Assembly (NCBI GenBank): GCA_937952095.1 | Contig: CALFYG010000064.1 | Location: 1 to 20,101, forward strand | Direction: 5' to 3' | Length of the DNA: 20,101 nucleotides | From: an uncultured Micrococcales bacterium | GTDB taxonomy: Bacteria; Actinomycetota; Actinomycetes; S36-B12; UBA10799 | Shown: positions 1 to 7,471 of the stretch, one piece after another | Numbering within the stretch: the first letter of the stretch is position 1 | How the letters are laid out: each line of letters opens with the position of its first letter | Position numbers and translations under genes: made by a program | The notes under the pieces: model-generated | What the model saw: the letters and a program-made list of their open reading frames with translations, nothing else | The model's database searches: none | What the model was told of the DNA's origin: nothing

Positions 1-1
1 C

Positions 2-847
2 GCCATCGTCTGCGCGACGGACCTCGAGGCCCGGGTGCGGGAACTGCGGCTGATCGCGCAGTGGAAACCTCCCTACAACCGACGGTCAAGGCACCCGGAA
101 CGCGCCGTCTGGCTCAAACTGACATCCGAGGCGTTCCCCAGGTTGTCGGTGGTGCGCGCGGTGACCGACGACGAGACGTCCGGACGTGTCTATGCCGGCC
201 CGTATTCCAGCCGGGCCGACGCCCAGGAGGCGGCCGCGGCGATCACAGAAGCCACAGGCTTGCGTGCGTGCACGCAGCGTTTGCGCCCGGGACACCGCAG
301 TCAGGGATGTGTGCTCGGACAGATCGGGCGCTGTGCGGCCCCGTGCGATGGAGAGGTACCGCCCGAGGCCTACGCCGTTACCGCGTCCTCGGCGCGCCGG
401 GTGATGCTCGGCGACACGACCACGATCGAAGAGGCGATCGCTGTCCGGATGTCGGGTCTCGCGGCCCAGGAGCGGTTCGAGCAGGCCGCGATATGGCGCA
501 ACCGCCTTGATGCAGCCGTGCTGGGGATCCGGTCGTCGGCGCAACTGCGCGCATTCGGTCAGGTCCGGCAGATCGTGGCCGCCACCAGTAGGCCCGGCGG
601 CTGGGACATCCACGTGATCCGGCACGGGCGTTTAGCAGGGGCGACGTTCTGCCCCGTCGGGCACGATCCGTACGCCGCTGTGGAGGCGGTCGTCACCGCC
701 GCCGAGCACGTGGATCCACCGATCTCCCCGGACACCTCCGCTCTCATAGCGGAGAGCAGGATGCTGCTGCGATGGCTCGAGGGCGCCCGTCCCATCGACA
801 TCGACGGGTGTTGGGCGCTTCCGCTCAGCCCTGCAGGGACCGGCTGA
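2..847 (+). CDS. UvrC-like / GIY-YIG domain protein of the actinobacterial DEDD-exonuclease family (5' end outside window)
   Basis: The reading frame is open from base 2, so the gene begins upstream and only about 281 C-terminal residues are visible. The first visible part (around the KPPYNRRSR segment) matches the end of a GIY-YIG nuclease domain as found in UvrC. Downstream, a Cys-containing segment (CVLGQIGRCAAPCDG) and a UVR-like helical stretch (roughly 130-165 residues after the GTG at 35) also resemble UvrC. In actinobacteria this C-terminal part is usually fused behind a DnaQ-like DEDD 3'-5' exonuclease domain; that part would be outside the window, so the fusion is inference. A homologous gene lies beside trpD and the qcr genes in mycobacteria. 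Probable role: DNA repair or nucleic acid processing in the cytoplasm. Its last 23 nt overlap the 3' end of the convergent trpD. Confidence 0.82.
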   Translation, partial: AIVCATDLEARVRELRLIAQWKPPYNRRSRHPERAVWLKLTSEAFPRLSVVRAVTDDETSGRVYAGPYSSRADAQEAAAAITEATGLRACTQRLRPGHRSQGCVLGQIGRCAAPCDGEVPPEAYAVTASSARRVMLGDTTTIEEAIAVRMSGLAAQERFEQAAIWRNRLDAAVLGIRSSAQLRAFGQVRQIVAATSRPGGWDIHVIRHGRLAGATFCPVGHDPYAAVEAVVTAAEHVDPPISPDTSALIAESRMLLRWLEGARPIDIDGCWALPLSPAGTG

Positions 848-1868
848 CCTCGATCCAGCGGTCCAGGAGGGTGGCGGCCGCACCGGAGTCGATCGCGTGG
901 GTCACACGTTCGACCCCCTCGCGGATGCGGGCGGCGGTGTCGATCTCGGCGGTGCTCACGGACGCCCACGCTGCCCACGCAGCGGCGGCATTGGCGATCA
1001 CGACATCGCGCACCGGTCCCCCGCCGCCAGCGAACACGTCACGTGCGAGTTCGGCGTTGCGAGTGGCGTCCCCACCCCGCAGGGCCGACAAGGGCGATCG
1101 GGCAACTCCGAACGTCTCCGGCGTGAACTGCGACAAGCTCACCCGCGGTCCTGTGGCGTCCCACACGGTCGTGGGACCCTCGGTGCTGATCTCGTCGAGG
1201 CCGTCGAGACCGCGCACCACGAGCGCCCGCACACCCTGCTTGTGCAGGACGTCGGCCATGACCGGGGCCATGGGCTCGAAGGCGCATCCCACCAGGGCTG
1301 CCGCCGGACGTGCCGGGTTGGCAAGTGGCCCGAGGATGTTGAAGAAGGTCGGAATGGCCAGATCCTTACGGGCCTGGCCGGCGAACCGCAGAGCGGGATG
1401 GAAGACCGGCGCGAAGCAGAACGCGATGCCGGCCTGCTCCAGGCAGAGACCCACCGCCTGCGCGGGCAGATCGATCACCACCCCGAGGGCCTCGAGCACG
1501 TCGGCCGATCCCGACTGCGACGACGCCGCCCGGTTGCCGTGTTTGACGACGCGAGCACCCGCGGCGGCCACGACGATGGCCGACATGGTGGACACGTTGA
1601 CGGTGTGGGCGCGGTCGCCGCCGGTTCCCACCACGTCGAGCACCGGCCCGGGCACCGCCACCGAGGTCGCGTGCTCCAGCATCACCGACAGCAAGTCGAT
1701 GATCTCCTCGGGCGTCTCGTCCTTGGCTCGCATGAGCACCGCGAAGGCCGCGATCTGTGCCGGAGTGGCGCGGTCCTCGAGGATCTCCCGCATCGCCCAT
1801 TGGGTCTGTTCAGGCTGCAACTGGCGCCGTGCGAACAATGCGGAGAAGATCTGTGGCCATTCGGTCAT
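825..1868 (-). CDS. trpD: Anthranilate phosphoribosyltransferase TrpD
   Basis: This enzyme transfers the phosphoribosyl group of PRPP to anthranilate, the second committed step of tryptophan synthesis, in the cytoplasm. The 347 residues match the usual family length. The PRPP/Mg-binding GTGGD motif is at 81-85. The family signature KHGNRAASSQSGSAD is at 109-123, and a conserved LDGLDEIS segment lies in the C-terminal domain. The ATG at 1868 has no clear Shine-Dalgarno sequence, but TAGGCT sits 7 nt upstream, as expected for a leaderless transcript. No other trp genes are in the window, so trpD stands alone here, as in mycobacteria. It lies downstream of the receiver-domain gene on the same strand with a 75-nt gap in which I see no terminator. 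It overlaps the convergent upstream gene tail-to-tail by 23 nt. Confidence 0.97.
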   Translation of the reverse strand: MTEWPQIFSALFARRQLQPEQTQWAMREILEDRATPAQIAAFAVLMRAKDETPEEIIDLLSVMLEHATSVAVPGPVLDVVGTGGDRAHTVNVSTMSAIVVAAAGARVVKHGNRAASSQSGSADVLEALGVVIDLPAQAVGLCLEQAGIAFCFAPVFHPALRFAGQARKDLAIPTFFNILGPLANPARPAAALVGCAFEPMAPVMADVLHKQGVRALVVRGLDGLDEISTEGPTTVWDATGPRVSLSQFTPETFGVARSPLSALRGGDATRNAELARDVFAGGGGPVRDVVIANAAAAWAAWASVSTAEIDTAARIREGVERVTHAIDSGAAATLLDRWIEVSRSLQG

Positions 1869-1875
1869 GGGAGTC

Positions 1876-1881
1876 AGCCTA
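1876..1881 (-). promoter_or_regulatory. Candidate -10 box (TAGGCT) of trpD, leaderless type
   Basis: On the minus strand TAGGCT (TAnnnT) ends exactly 7 nt before the trpD ATG. Transcription would therefore begin at or next to the start codon. No purine-rich ribosome binding site is present. The same hexamer with the same 7-nt spacing precedes the acetyltransferase start at 6791. No convincing -35 box is seen. Inference only. Confidence 0.4.
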
Positions 1882-1943
1882 TGCGGGCCTCAGATGGGAC
1901 TGGGGCGGTGCGGTGATCCGTGATTCGGTGAGTGGCGCCGAAG

Positions 1944-2348
1944 TCAGCCTGCGTCGAGCGCGACCCGCGACCGGAGCAGGTCCGTCACTGCCTCGGCGAA
2001 ACTCATGGGCTCGATGGGGTGGGACACCACGGCGTCGGCACGCGACCATGTGGCCAACCAGGCATCCTGCGGGCGGGCGACCACCACGAGGATCGGCGGG
2101 CCCTTGTACAACTCGTCTTTGAGCTGTCGGCAGACCCCCATGCCCCCGGCCGGGGACGCCTCACCGTCAAGGATCAGCAGATCGAAACCGCCGGGATCGA
2201 CCGTGCGGATGAGCATCGGCTCGGTGGCGACCTCGGTGTACTCGACCTCGGGCAACTCCCGCGAGGGCCGACGACCGAGCGCAAGCATGATCTGCTGCCG
2301 GGTGTCGACGTTGTCGCTGTAGACCACGACCTTCAACGCACGCGCCAT
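1944..2348 (-). CDS. Atypical receiver-domain (response-regulator-like) protein
   Basis: A stand-alone receiver-fold protein of 134 residues with no output domain. The start is the ATG at 2348 because a GGAGG (2356-2360 on the complement) lies 7 nt upstream; the longer open frame to 2483 has no such support. Receiver features: a beta1 segment KVVVYSDN (6-13), a likely phospho-acceptor Asp61 in LLILDGE, and a beta5/loop region ending SHPIEP. Departures from a canonical receiver: the paired acidic residues are reduced to SDN, the Thr/Ser after beta4 is Ala91 (VVVARP), and the invariant Lys of the KP motif is His110. Phosphorylation-dependent switching may thus be altered or absent. From general knowledge, similar small proteins sit beside ctaE in other actinobacteria. 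It is divergent from ctaE, which makes it a candidate regulator or partner of the respiratory operon (inference). Function unknown. Confidence 0.8.
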   Translation of the reverse strand: MARALKVVVYSDNVDTRQQIMLALGRRPSRELPEVEYTEVATEPMLIRTVDPGGFDLLILDGEASPAGGMGVCRQLKDELYKGPPILVVVARPQDAWLATWSRADAVVSHPIEPMSFAEAVTDLLRSRVALDAG

Positions 2349-2441
2349 GAAAGAACCTCCGCCCCCGATGCTAGTGGGCTGCCGGGGTCGGCGCGCCGCC
2401 AGGACGGCCCGGAAACCCCGATTCAGGGGTACGAGCGACCC

Positions 2442-2492
2442 GATGAACGGGCTGATGAACGGCAGATTCGGGAAAAATGCCACGGATTCGGG
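2442..2492. repeat. Short direct repeats in the divergent regulator/ctaE control region
   Basis: In the 187-nt region between the receiver gene and ctaE, GATGAACGG occurs at 2442-2450 and 2454-2462 (12-nt period). GATTCGGG occurs at 2465-2472 and 2485-2492 (20-nt period, about two helical turns). They could be operator half-sites for control of the ctaE-qcr operon, but they may also be chance in GC-rich DNA. A short frame, ATG at 2455 to TAA at 2515-2517 (20 codons), lies between the repeats and ctaE and could be a leader peptide. I see no convincing -10/-35 pair. Confidence 0.35.
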
Positions 2493-2535
2493 GGGTCGTT
2501 CGGTTTGGAGGAGGTAAACCTGCCAGAATCGCGAC

Positions 2536-3144
2536 GTGGCTAATGCATCTGCTGTGACGACCCGGCTGGCGCCGGCTGGTCACGTCGACCGGCCGAACAA
2601 CGTCGCCATCGGGACCATCATCTGGCTCGCCAGTGAATTGATGTTCTTCGCGGCGCTGTTCGCGATGTACTTCACCCTGCGGTCGGTGAACCCCGAGATC
2701 TGGGCGGTCGACACCGGCCTGCTCAACATCCCGTTCGCGACGATCAACACCACGATCCTGGTGCTGAGCTCGGTGACCTGTCAGATGGGTGTGTTCGCCG
2801 CCGAACGCGGCGACGTGAAGAACCTGCGCAAGTGGTTCATCATCACCTTCATCATGGGCGCGATCTTCATCGGCGGGCAGGTGACCGAGTACACCGAGTT
2901 GGTGCATGAGGGACTGACCATGTCCTCGTCGCCGTACGGGTCGGTCTTCTACCTCACGACCGGCTTCCACGGCCTGCACGTGACCGGTGGCCTCATCGCA
3001 TTCCTCTTCGTGCTGGCCCGTACCTACGTCGCCAAGCGGTTCACCCATGAGCAAGCCACGTCGGCGATCGTCGTGTCGTACTACTGGCACTTCGTCGACG
3101 TGGTCTGGATCGCCCTGTTCGCCACCATTTACCTGGTCAAGTGA
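2536..3144 (+). CDS. ctaE: Cytochrome c oxidase subunit III (CtaE)
   Basis: A membrane subunit of the aa3-type terminal oxidase; it supports the stability and proton uptake of subunit I. At 202 residues it is the short, five-helix actinobacterial/bacterial form. Visible landmarks are SELMFF with Glu34 in the first helix, FHGLHV (144-149) and YWHFVDVVW (183-191), all typical of subunit III. The GTG at 2536 is the first possible start after the in-frame TAA at 2515-2517. The strong GGAGGAGG at 2507-2514 lies 21 nt upstream, unusually far, so initiation may use GTG 2554 or an undetected weak site; residues from DRPN onward are certain. It is first in the operon ctaE-qcrC-qcrA-qcrB and its stop overlaps the qcrC start (TGATG). 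Confidence 0.97.
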   Translation: MANASAVTTRLAPAGHVDRPNNVAIGTIIWLASELMFFAALFAMYFTLRSVNPEIWAVDTGLLNIPFATINTTILVLSSVTCQMGVFAAERGDVKNLRKWFIITFIMGAIFIGGQVTEYTELVHEGLTMSSSPYGSVFYLTTGFHGLHVTGGLIAFLFVLARTYVAKRFTHEQATSAIVVSYYWHFVDVVWIALFATIYLVK

Positions 3145-3971
3145 TGCGAGGTTCGATGAAGAAGCGCAGTCGCCGGCGTTCATTCGGCGCCGGCATCCTG
3201 ATGGGCGGCGCCTTGCTGCTCGTGGGCTCGGGCTACGCGGTCGTGAACGCGGAGACCACCCCCACTCCCGAGCCGATCGCCGCCGAGGGCTCTGTGGAGC
3301 AGATCCAGGTGGGTCGGCAGTTGTTCCTCGAGGGTTGCTCCTCCTGCCACGGCCTCGAGGGCCAGGGCATCGAGGCCGACAACGCCACTGGCGGCAACGG
3401 CGGCCCCTCGCTGATCGGCGTGGGTGAGGCAGCCGTCGACTTCCAGGTGAGCACCGGCCGGATGCCGCTCGCGGTTCCGGACGCCCAAGCGGCGCGTAAG
3501 CCTCCGATCTACTCGCAGGCCGAGATCGACGCGATGGCCGCGTACATCGCAACGCTCGGTCCCGGCCCGGCGAACCCCACGGAGGAGGAACTCGACCTCG
3601 AGGACGCCAACCTCGCCGAGGGCGGGGAGATCTTCCGCACCAACTGCACCCAGTGCCACAACTTCGCCGGTAGTGGCGGGGCGCTGACCAACGGGCAGTA
3701 CGCACCCAGCCTCATGGATGCCACACCTGAGCAGATCTGGCAGGCGATGGTGACCGGACCCCAGCAGATGCCGGTCTTCAGCAACGAGACCATCACGCCT
3801 GAGGAGAAGAAGAACCTCATCGCCTACATCGAGTCGCTGAAGGTGGAGCCGAACAACGGTGGCCTCGCCCTCGGCCGTCTCGGACCCGTCACCGAAGGCC
3901 TATTCCTGTGGACCGCCGGGCTGTTGTCACTCATCGCGGTCGCCGTCTGGATCGGAGCGAAAGTCCGTTGA
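3144..3971 (+). CDS. qcrC: Diheme cytochrome c subunit of the bcc complex (QcrC)
   Basis: This subunit carries electrons from the Rieske protein of the bcc complex directly to the CuA centre of CtaC in the actinobacterial supercomplex, replacing soluble cytochrome c. Two heme-c attachment motifs are visible: CSSCH (65-69) and CTQCH (168-172). Probable axial Met ligands are Met107 (RMP) and Met209 (QMP). A basic N-terminus (KKRSRRR) followed by a hydrophobic segment (about 14-34) anchors it or acts as a signal. A C-terminal helix (about 253-271) is the membrane anchor typical of QcrC. The heme domains face outward. The ATG at 3144 overlaps the ctaE stop (TGATG). Alternatives are the GTG at 3141 or the ATG at 3156, which has GAGG only 4 nt upstream. 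The 3' end overlaps qcrA by 4 nt. Confidence 0.96.
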   Translation: MRGSMKKRSRRRSFGAGILMGGALLLVGSGYAVVNAETTPTPEPIAAEGSVEQIQVGRQLFLEGCSSCHGLEGQGIEADNATGGNGGPSLIGVGEAAVDFQVSTGRMPLAVPDAQAARKPPIYSQAEIDAMAAYIATLGPGPANPTEEELDLEDANLAEGGEIFRTNCTQCHNFAGSGGALTNGQYAPSLMDATPEQIWQAMVTGPQQMPVFSNETITPEEKKNLIAYIESLKVEPNNGGLALGRLGPVTEGLFLWTAGLLSLIAVAVWIGAKVR

Positions 3972-5008
3972 GCACCCACGACAATCTGCCTGCCACCACC
4001 GCCACTGACGAGGCTGCTGCGATCGAGGCCGCCGCGGCGGCGTTGCCGGCCCACAAGCCGCGCCGCACCGACGTCGACCCGAAAGCAGCGCGCCGCGCCG
4101 AACGCCAGGTCGCCCTGATGTTCCTGGGATCCGCTCTGATGACCGTGCTGTTCGTCGTCGCGTTCGTGGCGATCCCGGTCGAAGAGTCCGTGTACATCTG
4201 GGGCTTCGGGACGGTCAACGCCAGCAACATCGCCCTCGGCGTGACGTTCGGCCTGGCCATCTTCCTCATCGGCGCCGGGGCCATCCACTGGTCCAAGAAG
4301 TTGATGAACGAGAAGGAGGAGATCCAGCTGCGGCATTCGCTGGCCTCCACCGACGAGGACCGTGAAGCCGCGATCGAAGCGTTCGATGACTACTCGGCCG
4401 ACTCCGGGTTCGCGCAGCGGCCGATCATCCGCCGCTCGTTGATCACGGCGATGGCCCTGTTCCCGATCCCGCTGATCGTGATGCTGCGCGACCTCGGCCC
4501 ACTGCCGGAGGAAGCGCTACGCGAGACCCTGTGGAAGCCGGGCTCCCGGATCATCACCGACCCCACGGGGCGGCCCGTGCGTCCCTCGGACCTGGCCATG
4601 GGCGGTCTGATCTCAGCGATGCCGGCCGACCTCCCGCTGGTGCAGGAGGAGGAGGGCAACCTCAACGCCCGGGCGAAGGCGGCGATCATCCTCGTGCGCA
4701 TGGAGCCGCAGGAGATCGTCTCTCAGCAGGGCGACAACTGGGACTACGGCGGCATCCTCGCCTTCTCCAAGATCTGCACCCACGTGGGCTGTCCGATTGC
4801 GCTCTATGAACAACGGACGCATCATTTGTTGTGTCCCTGTCACCAGTCGACGTTCGATCTGGCTGACTCCGGCAACGTCGTATTCGGGCCCGCGGCGCGC
4901 CGGCTACCACAACTACCAATAACGATTGATCCAGAAGGGTTCCTCGTCGCCAAAGATGGCTTCGCAGAGCCCGTGGGTCCGAGCTTCTGGGAGCGTGGCG
5001 ACGCATGA
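3968..5008 (+). CDS. qcrA: Rieske iron-sulfur subunit of the bcc complex (QcrA)
   Basis: The Rieske [2Fe-2S] protein takes one electron from quinol at the Qo site of QcrB and passes it to QcrC. Cluster motifs are CTHVGC (270-275) and CPCHQS (289-294). The Cys/His pairs C270/H272 and C289/H292 bind the cluster, and C275 and C291 form the usual disulfide. There are three hydrophobic segments (about 50-70, 86-106, 156-174) before the Rieske domain, the three-helix layout of actinobacterial QcrA. The N-terminus is Ala-rich and cytoplasmic. I chose the TTG at 3968: it overlaps the qcrC stop as TTGA and has GGAG at 3954-3957. The GTG at 3908 would give a 64-nt overlap and an unrelated N-terminus. 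The stop overlaps the qcrB ATG (ATGA, 5005-5008). Confidence 0.95.
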   Translation: MSTHDNLPATTATDEAAAIEAAAAALPAHKPRRTDVDPKAARRAERQVALMFLGSALMTVLFVVAFVAIPVEESVYIWGFGTVNASNIALGVTFGLAIFLIGAGAIHWSKKLMNEKEEIQLRHSLASTDEDREAAIEAFDDYSADSGFAQRPIIRRSLITAMALFPIPLIVMLRDLGPLPEEALRETLWKPGSRIITDPTGRPVRPSDLAMGGLISAMPADLPLVQEEEGNLNARAKAAIILVRMEPQEIVSQQGDNWDYGGILAFSKICTHVGCPIALYEQRTHHLLCPCHQSTFDLADSGNVVFGPAARRLPQLPITIDPEGFLVAKDGFAEPVGPSFWERGDA

Positions 5009-6702
5009 GCGCGACGGTGAAAACAGCAGGTAAGTCGGTGCGCTGGGTCGACGATCGACTGGCCTCCAGCAACTTCCTCAAGCGCAGCATGGGAAAGGTC
5101 TTCCCCGAGCACTGGTCGTTCATGCTCGGCGAGATCGCCCTGTACAGCTTCATCGTGGTCCTGCTGTCCGGGGTCTATCTGACCCTGTTCTTCAAGCCAT
5201 CGATGGTCGAGATCGTCTACAACGGCTCGTACGTGCCGCTCAAGGGCGTCGAGATGTCCGAGGCGTACGCCTCCACACTCGACATCTCCTTCGACATCCG
5301 TGGCGGCCTGCTCATGCGTCAGGTCCACCACTGGGGCGCGCTGTTCTTCATCGCCGCCATCTCCGTGCACCTCTGCCGCGTCTTCTTCACCGGGGCGTTC
5401 CGCAAGCCGCGTGAGATGAACTGGGTGATCGGCGTGGGTCTGCTGACCATGGCGCTGCTCGCGGGCTTCGCGGGTTACTCCCTCCCCGACGACCTGCTGT
5501 CGGGTACGGGCCTACGGATCGCGCAGGGCATCATGCTCTCGATCCCACTGGTCGGCACCTACTTGAGTTTCTTCGTCTTCGGTGGTGAGTTCCCAGGGAC
5601 CGACTTCGTCAGTCGGCTGTACGCGGTGCACATCCTGCTTGTCCCAGGTCTGATCCTGGCGTTGCTCACGGCGCACTTGATCATGGTCTGGTACCAGAAG
5701 CACACCCAGTTCCCCGGGCCGGGACGCACCAACGAGAACGTCGTGGGCTACCGCCTCATGCCGATCTACATGGCCAAGGCCGGTGGGTTCTTCTTCGTAG
5801 TGTTCGGCGTCATCACACTGATCTCCGGACTGGTCACGATCAACCCGATCTGGCTGTACGGGCCCTACACGCCCGACCAGGTCACAGCAGGGTCGCAGCC
5901 CGACTGGTACATCGGCTGGCTCGAAGGTGCCTTGCGCATGATGCCCAACGTCGAGTGGGTGATCTTCGGATACACGATCAGCTGGAACATCCTCGTGCCG
6001 GCCGTCATCATCCCGGGCATCGTGTTCACGCTGATGGGCCTGTATCCGTGGATCGAGCAATGGGCTACCGGCGACAAGTCCGAGCACCACCTTCTGGACC
6101 GTCCGCGCAACGCCCCCGTGCGGACCGCTCTGGGTGCGATGGCGTTGTCGTTCTACATCCTGTTGTGGATCGGTGGCGGCAACGACCTGATCGCCAGTTT
6201 CTTCGACCTGTCGATCAATGCCATCACGTGGTTCTTGCGCATTGCGATATTCGTGGTGCCACCACTGGTGTTCATCGCCACCAAACGCATCTGTCTTGGT
6301 CTGCAGCGTCGCGACCGCGACAAGTTGCTCCATGGCATGGAGACAGGCAACATCCTGCGGCTTCCGCACGGTGAGTTCATCGAGATCCACGCCCCCATCT
6401 CCGACGAGGAGAAGGCCGTGCTGATGTCCAAGCCCGACCGGATTCCGCTGCCGGCACCCGAGGAGATGGACGAGAACGGGGTCCGCCAGCCCGGAGCGCG
6501 TATGCACCGACTGCGGGCGAAGTTGTCCAACTTCTACTACGCGGACAACATCCCGCTGCCCACCCGCGAGGAGCTCGAGGCCGCAGAGGCCCACTTGCGC
6601 CACGAGGTGGAGGAAGCAGCACCGGTGATGGAAGAGGATCGTCGCCTGGTGCCCGCGCACGACGGATCGGTGCTTCACGACCCGTTGAACGACGACAAGT
6701 AG
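5005..6702 (+). CDS. qcrB: Cytochrome b subunit of the bcc complex (QcrB)
   Basis: The quinol-oxidising membrane core of the bcc complex, carrying hemes bL and bH. The 565 residues include the long cytoplasmic C-terminal extension characteristic of actinobacterial QcrB. Heme-ligand histidines are visible in the pairs H108/H122 (VHHW and VHLCR) and H209/H224 (AVHI and TAHL). The Qo-site motif reads PDWY (299-302) rather than the mitochondrial PEWY. About eight or nine hydrophobic helices span residues 40-430. The last 130 residues are charged, with Glu-rich segments. The ATG at 5005 overlaps the qcrA stop by 4 nt, so translation is coupled. It is the last gene of the operon and is followed after 15 nt by a strong hairpin terminator. 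Confidence 0.97.
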   Translation: MSATVKTAGKSVRWVDDRLASSNFLKRSMGKVFPEHWSFMLGEIALYSFIVVLLSGVYLTLFFKPSMVEIVYNGSYVPLKGVEMSEAYASTLDISFDIRGGLLMRQVHHWGALFFIAAISVHLCRVFFTGAFRKPREMNWVIGVGLLTMALLAGFAGYSLPDDLLSGTGLRIAQGIMLSIPLVGTYLSFFVFGGEFPGTDFVSRLYAVHILLVPGLILALLTAHLIMVWYQKHTQFPGPGRTNENVVGYRLMPIYMAKAGGFFFVVFGVITLISGLVTINPIWLYGPYTPDQVTAGSQPDWYIGWLEGALRMMPNVEWVIFGYTISWNILVPAVIIPGIVFTLMGLYPWIEQWATGDKSEHHLLDRPRNAPVRTALGAMALSFYILLWIGGGNDLIASFFDLSINAITWFLRIAIFVVPPLVFIATKRICLGLQRRDRDKLLHGMETGNILRLPHGEFIEIHAPISDEEKAVLMSKPDRIPLPAPEEMDENGVRQPGARMHRLRAKLSNFYYADNIPLPTREELEAAEAHLRHEVEEAAPVMEEDRRLVPAHDGSVLHDPLNDDK

Positions 6703-6717
6703 CCCTCAAAGGCGCGA

Positions 6718-6758
6718 GAAGGGCTCTCTCCCCGGTTGTTACGGGGTGAGGGCCCTTC
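6718..6758 (+). terminator. Intrinsic terminator of the ctaE-qcrCAB operon
   Basis: Two 16-nt arms, 6718-6733 and 6743-6758, pair with one mismatch and one G-U pair around a 9-nt loop. A short T-containing tail (TTC) follows. It begins 15 nt after the qcrB stop codon. The T-tract is weak, as is common in high-GC actinobacteria. Confidence 0.85.
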
Positions 6759-6777
6759 TTCATGCCCGTAGCCACCG

Positions 6778-6783
6778 TAGGCT
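6778..6783 (+). promoter_or_regulatory. Candidate -10 box (TAGGCT) of the acetyltransferase gene, leaderless type
   Basis: TAGGCT ends 7 nt before the GTG at 6791, the same hexamer and spacing as upstream of trpD. No Shine-Dalgarno sequence is present. The box lies 20 nt beyond the qcrB terminator, consistent with a separate transcription unit. Inference. Confidence 0.4.
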
Positions 6784-6790
6784 CTGTGGC

Positions 6791-7336
6791 GTGTCTGAGA
6801 TGCGCGACCGGATGCGGGGTGGACAGCCCTACCGGGCCGATGATCCCGTCCTGCGTGCTGACTACCTGGCAGCTCAGCAGGCGCTCGCGGAATTCAACAC
6901 CAGCGATCCGGCGACTCGATCGGAATTGCTGCAGCGACTGGTGGGCTCGTGTGGCCCCGGTGTCACCGTCACTCCCCCACTACGCCTCGACTACGGGCAA
7001 TACATCCACATCGGGGCCGATACCTTCCTCAACTACGATTGCGTCCTGCTCGACGTCTGTGAGATCCGGATCGGTTCACGGTGCCAACTCGGGCCGCGCG
7101 TGCAGATCCTCACCGCCACGCATCCGCTGGATGCGGCCCAGCGCGCCGAGGGGTGGGAATCCGGCGCACCGGTTCGGATCGGTGATGACGTATGGATCGG
7201 CGGCGGGGCCATCATCCTGCCTGGCCTCGTCATCGGCGACGGCAGTGTCGTGGGCGCCGGCAGCGTGGTCACCCACGATGTGCCGGCAAGGACCGTCGTG
7301 GCGGGTAACCCCGCACGTGTGATCCGCCATTCATGA
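6791..7336 (+). CDS. Sugar O-acetyltransferase, Maa/LacA/NodL family (hexapeptide repeat)
   Basis: A trimeric left-handed beta-helix enzyme that moves an acetyl group from acetyl-CoA to a sugar hydroxyl; family members act on maltose, galactosides or Nod factors. The 181 residues match the family. The N-terminal Maa cap (MRDRMRGGQPYRADDPVLRADY) is followed by hexapeptide repeats. The catalytic His lies in TATHPLD, and the CoA-site region IGDDVWIGGGAIILPG and the end VVAGNPARVIR are canonical. I chose the GTG at 6791 (or the ATG at 6800); the longer frame from 6746 runs into the upstream terminator. It stands alone between the qcr operon and the secreted-protein pair. The true substrate cannot be read from the sequence; an envelope or storage sugar is possible. 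Confidence 0.93.
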   Translation: MSEMRDRMRGGQPYRADDPVLRADYLAAQQALAEFNTSDPATRSELLQRLVGSCGPGVTVTPPLRLDYGQYIHIGADTFLNYDCVLLDVCEIRIGSRCQLGPRVQILTATHPLDAAQRAEGWESGAPVRIGDDVWIGGGAIILPGLVIGDGSVVGAGSVVTHDVPARTVVAGNPARVIRHS

Positions 7337-7424
7337 GTCCTTCGTTGATCACGAAGCGTGACAGCCTCTCTCGAAAGGCACCCGCCGCCGCCTTCATTCC
7401 GCGATCGCGAGCCACCCACGGCTA

Positions 7425-7430
7425 TACCGT
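7425..7430 (+). promoter_or_regulatory. Candidate -10 element upstream of the secreted-protein operon
   Basis: The 135-nt gap 7337-7471 contains TATACCGT; TACCGT at 7425-7430 fits TAnnnT and recurs upstream of the gene at 15364. The region also holds a weak hairpin (CTTCG/CGAAG, 7340-7356) just after the acetyltransferase and a 10-bp palindrome CGCGATCGCG at 7400-7409. A good Shine-Dalgarno (GGGAGGG) precedes the ATG at 7472, so this transcript would have a leader. Confidence 0.25.
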
Positions 7431-7471
7431 GTCGCCGAGTCCGAATGTGACGGGGGCGAGGGAGGGACGAC

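Noticed and set aside
772..1923. 383-codon plus-strand frame opposite trpD
   Set aside because: Shadow of trpD; Ala/Arg/Ser-rich with no motif.
2371..3705. 444-codon minus-strand open frame across ctaE and qcrC
   Set aside because: Arg/Pro-rich shadow translation opposite genes with clear heme and oxidase motifs.
3908..3967. GTG at 3908 as the qcrA start
   Set aside because: It would overlap qcrC by 64 nt; the TTG at 3968 gives a 4-nt overlap and has a ribosome site at suitable distance.
4795..4940. Locally AT-richer codon use at the Rieske motif of qcrA
   Set aside because: The protein is canonical through this stretch and the shift is short, so transfer or recombination is not supported.
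6746..6790. Longer N-terminus for the acetyltransferase (start at 6746)
   Set aside because: The start would lie inside the qcrB terminator stem, and the added residues do not belong to the family.
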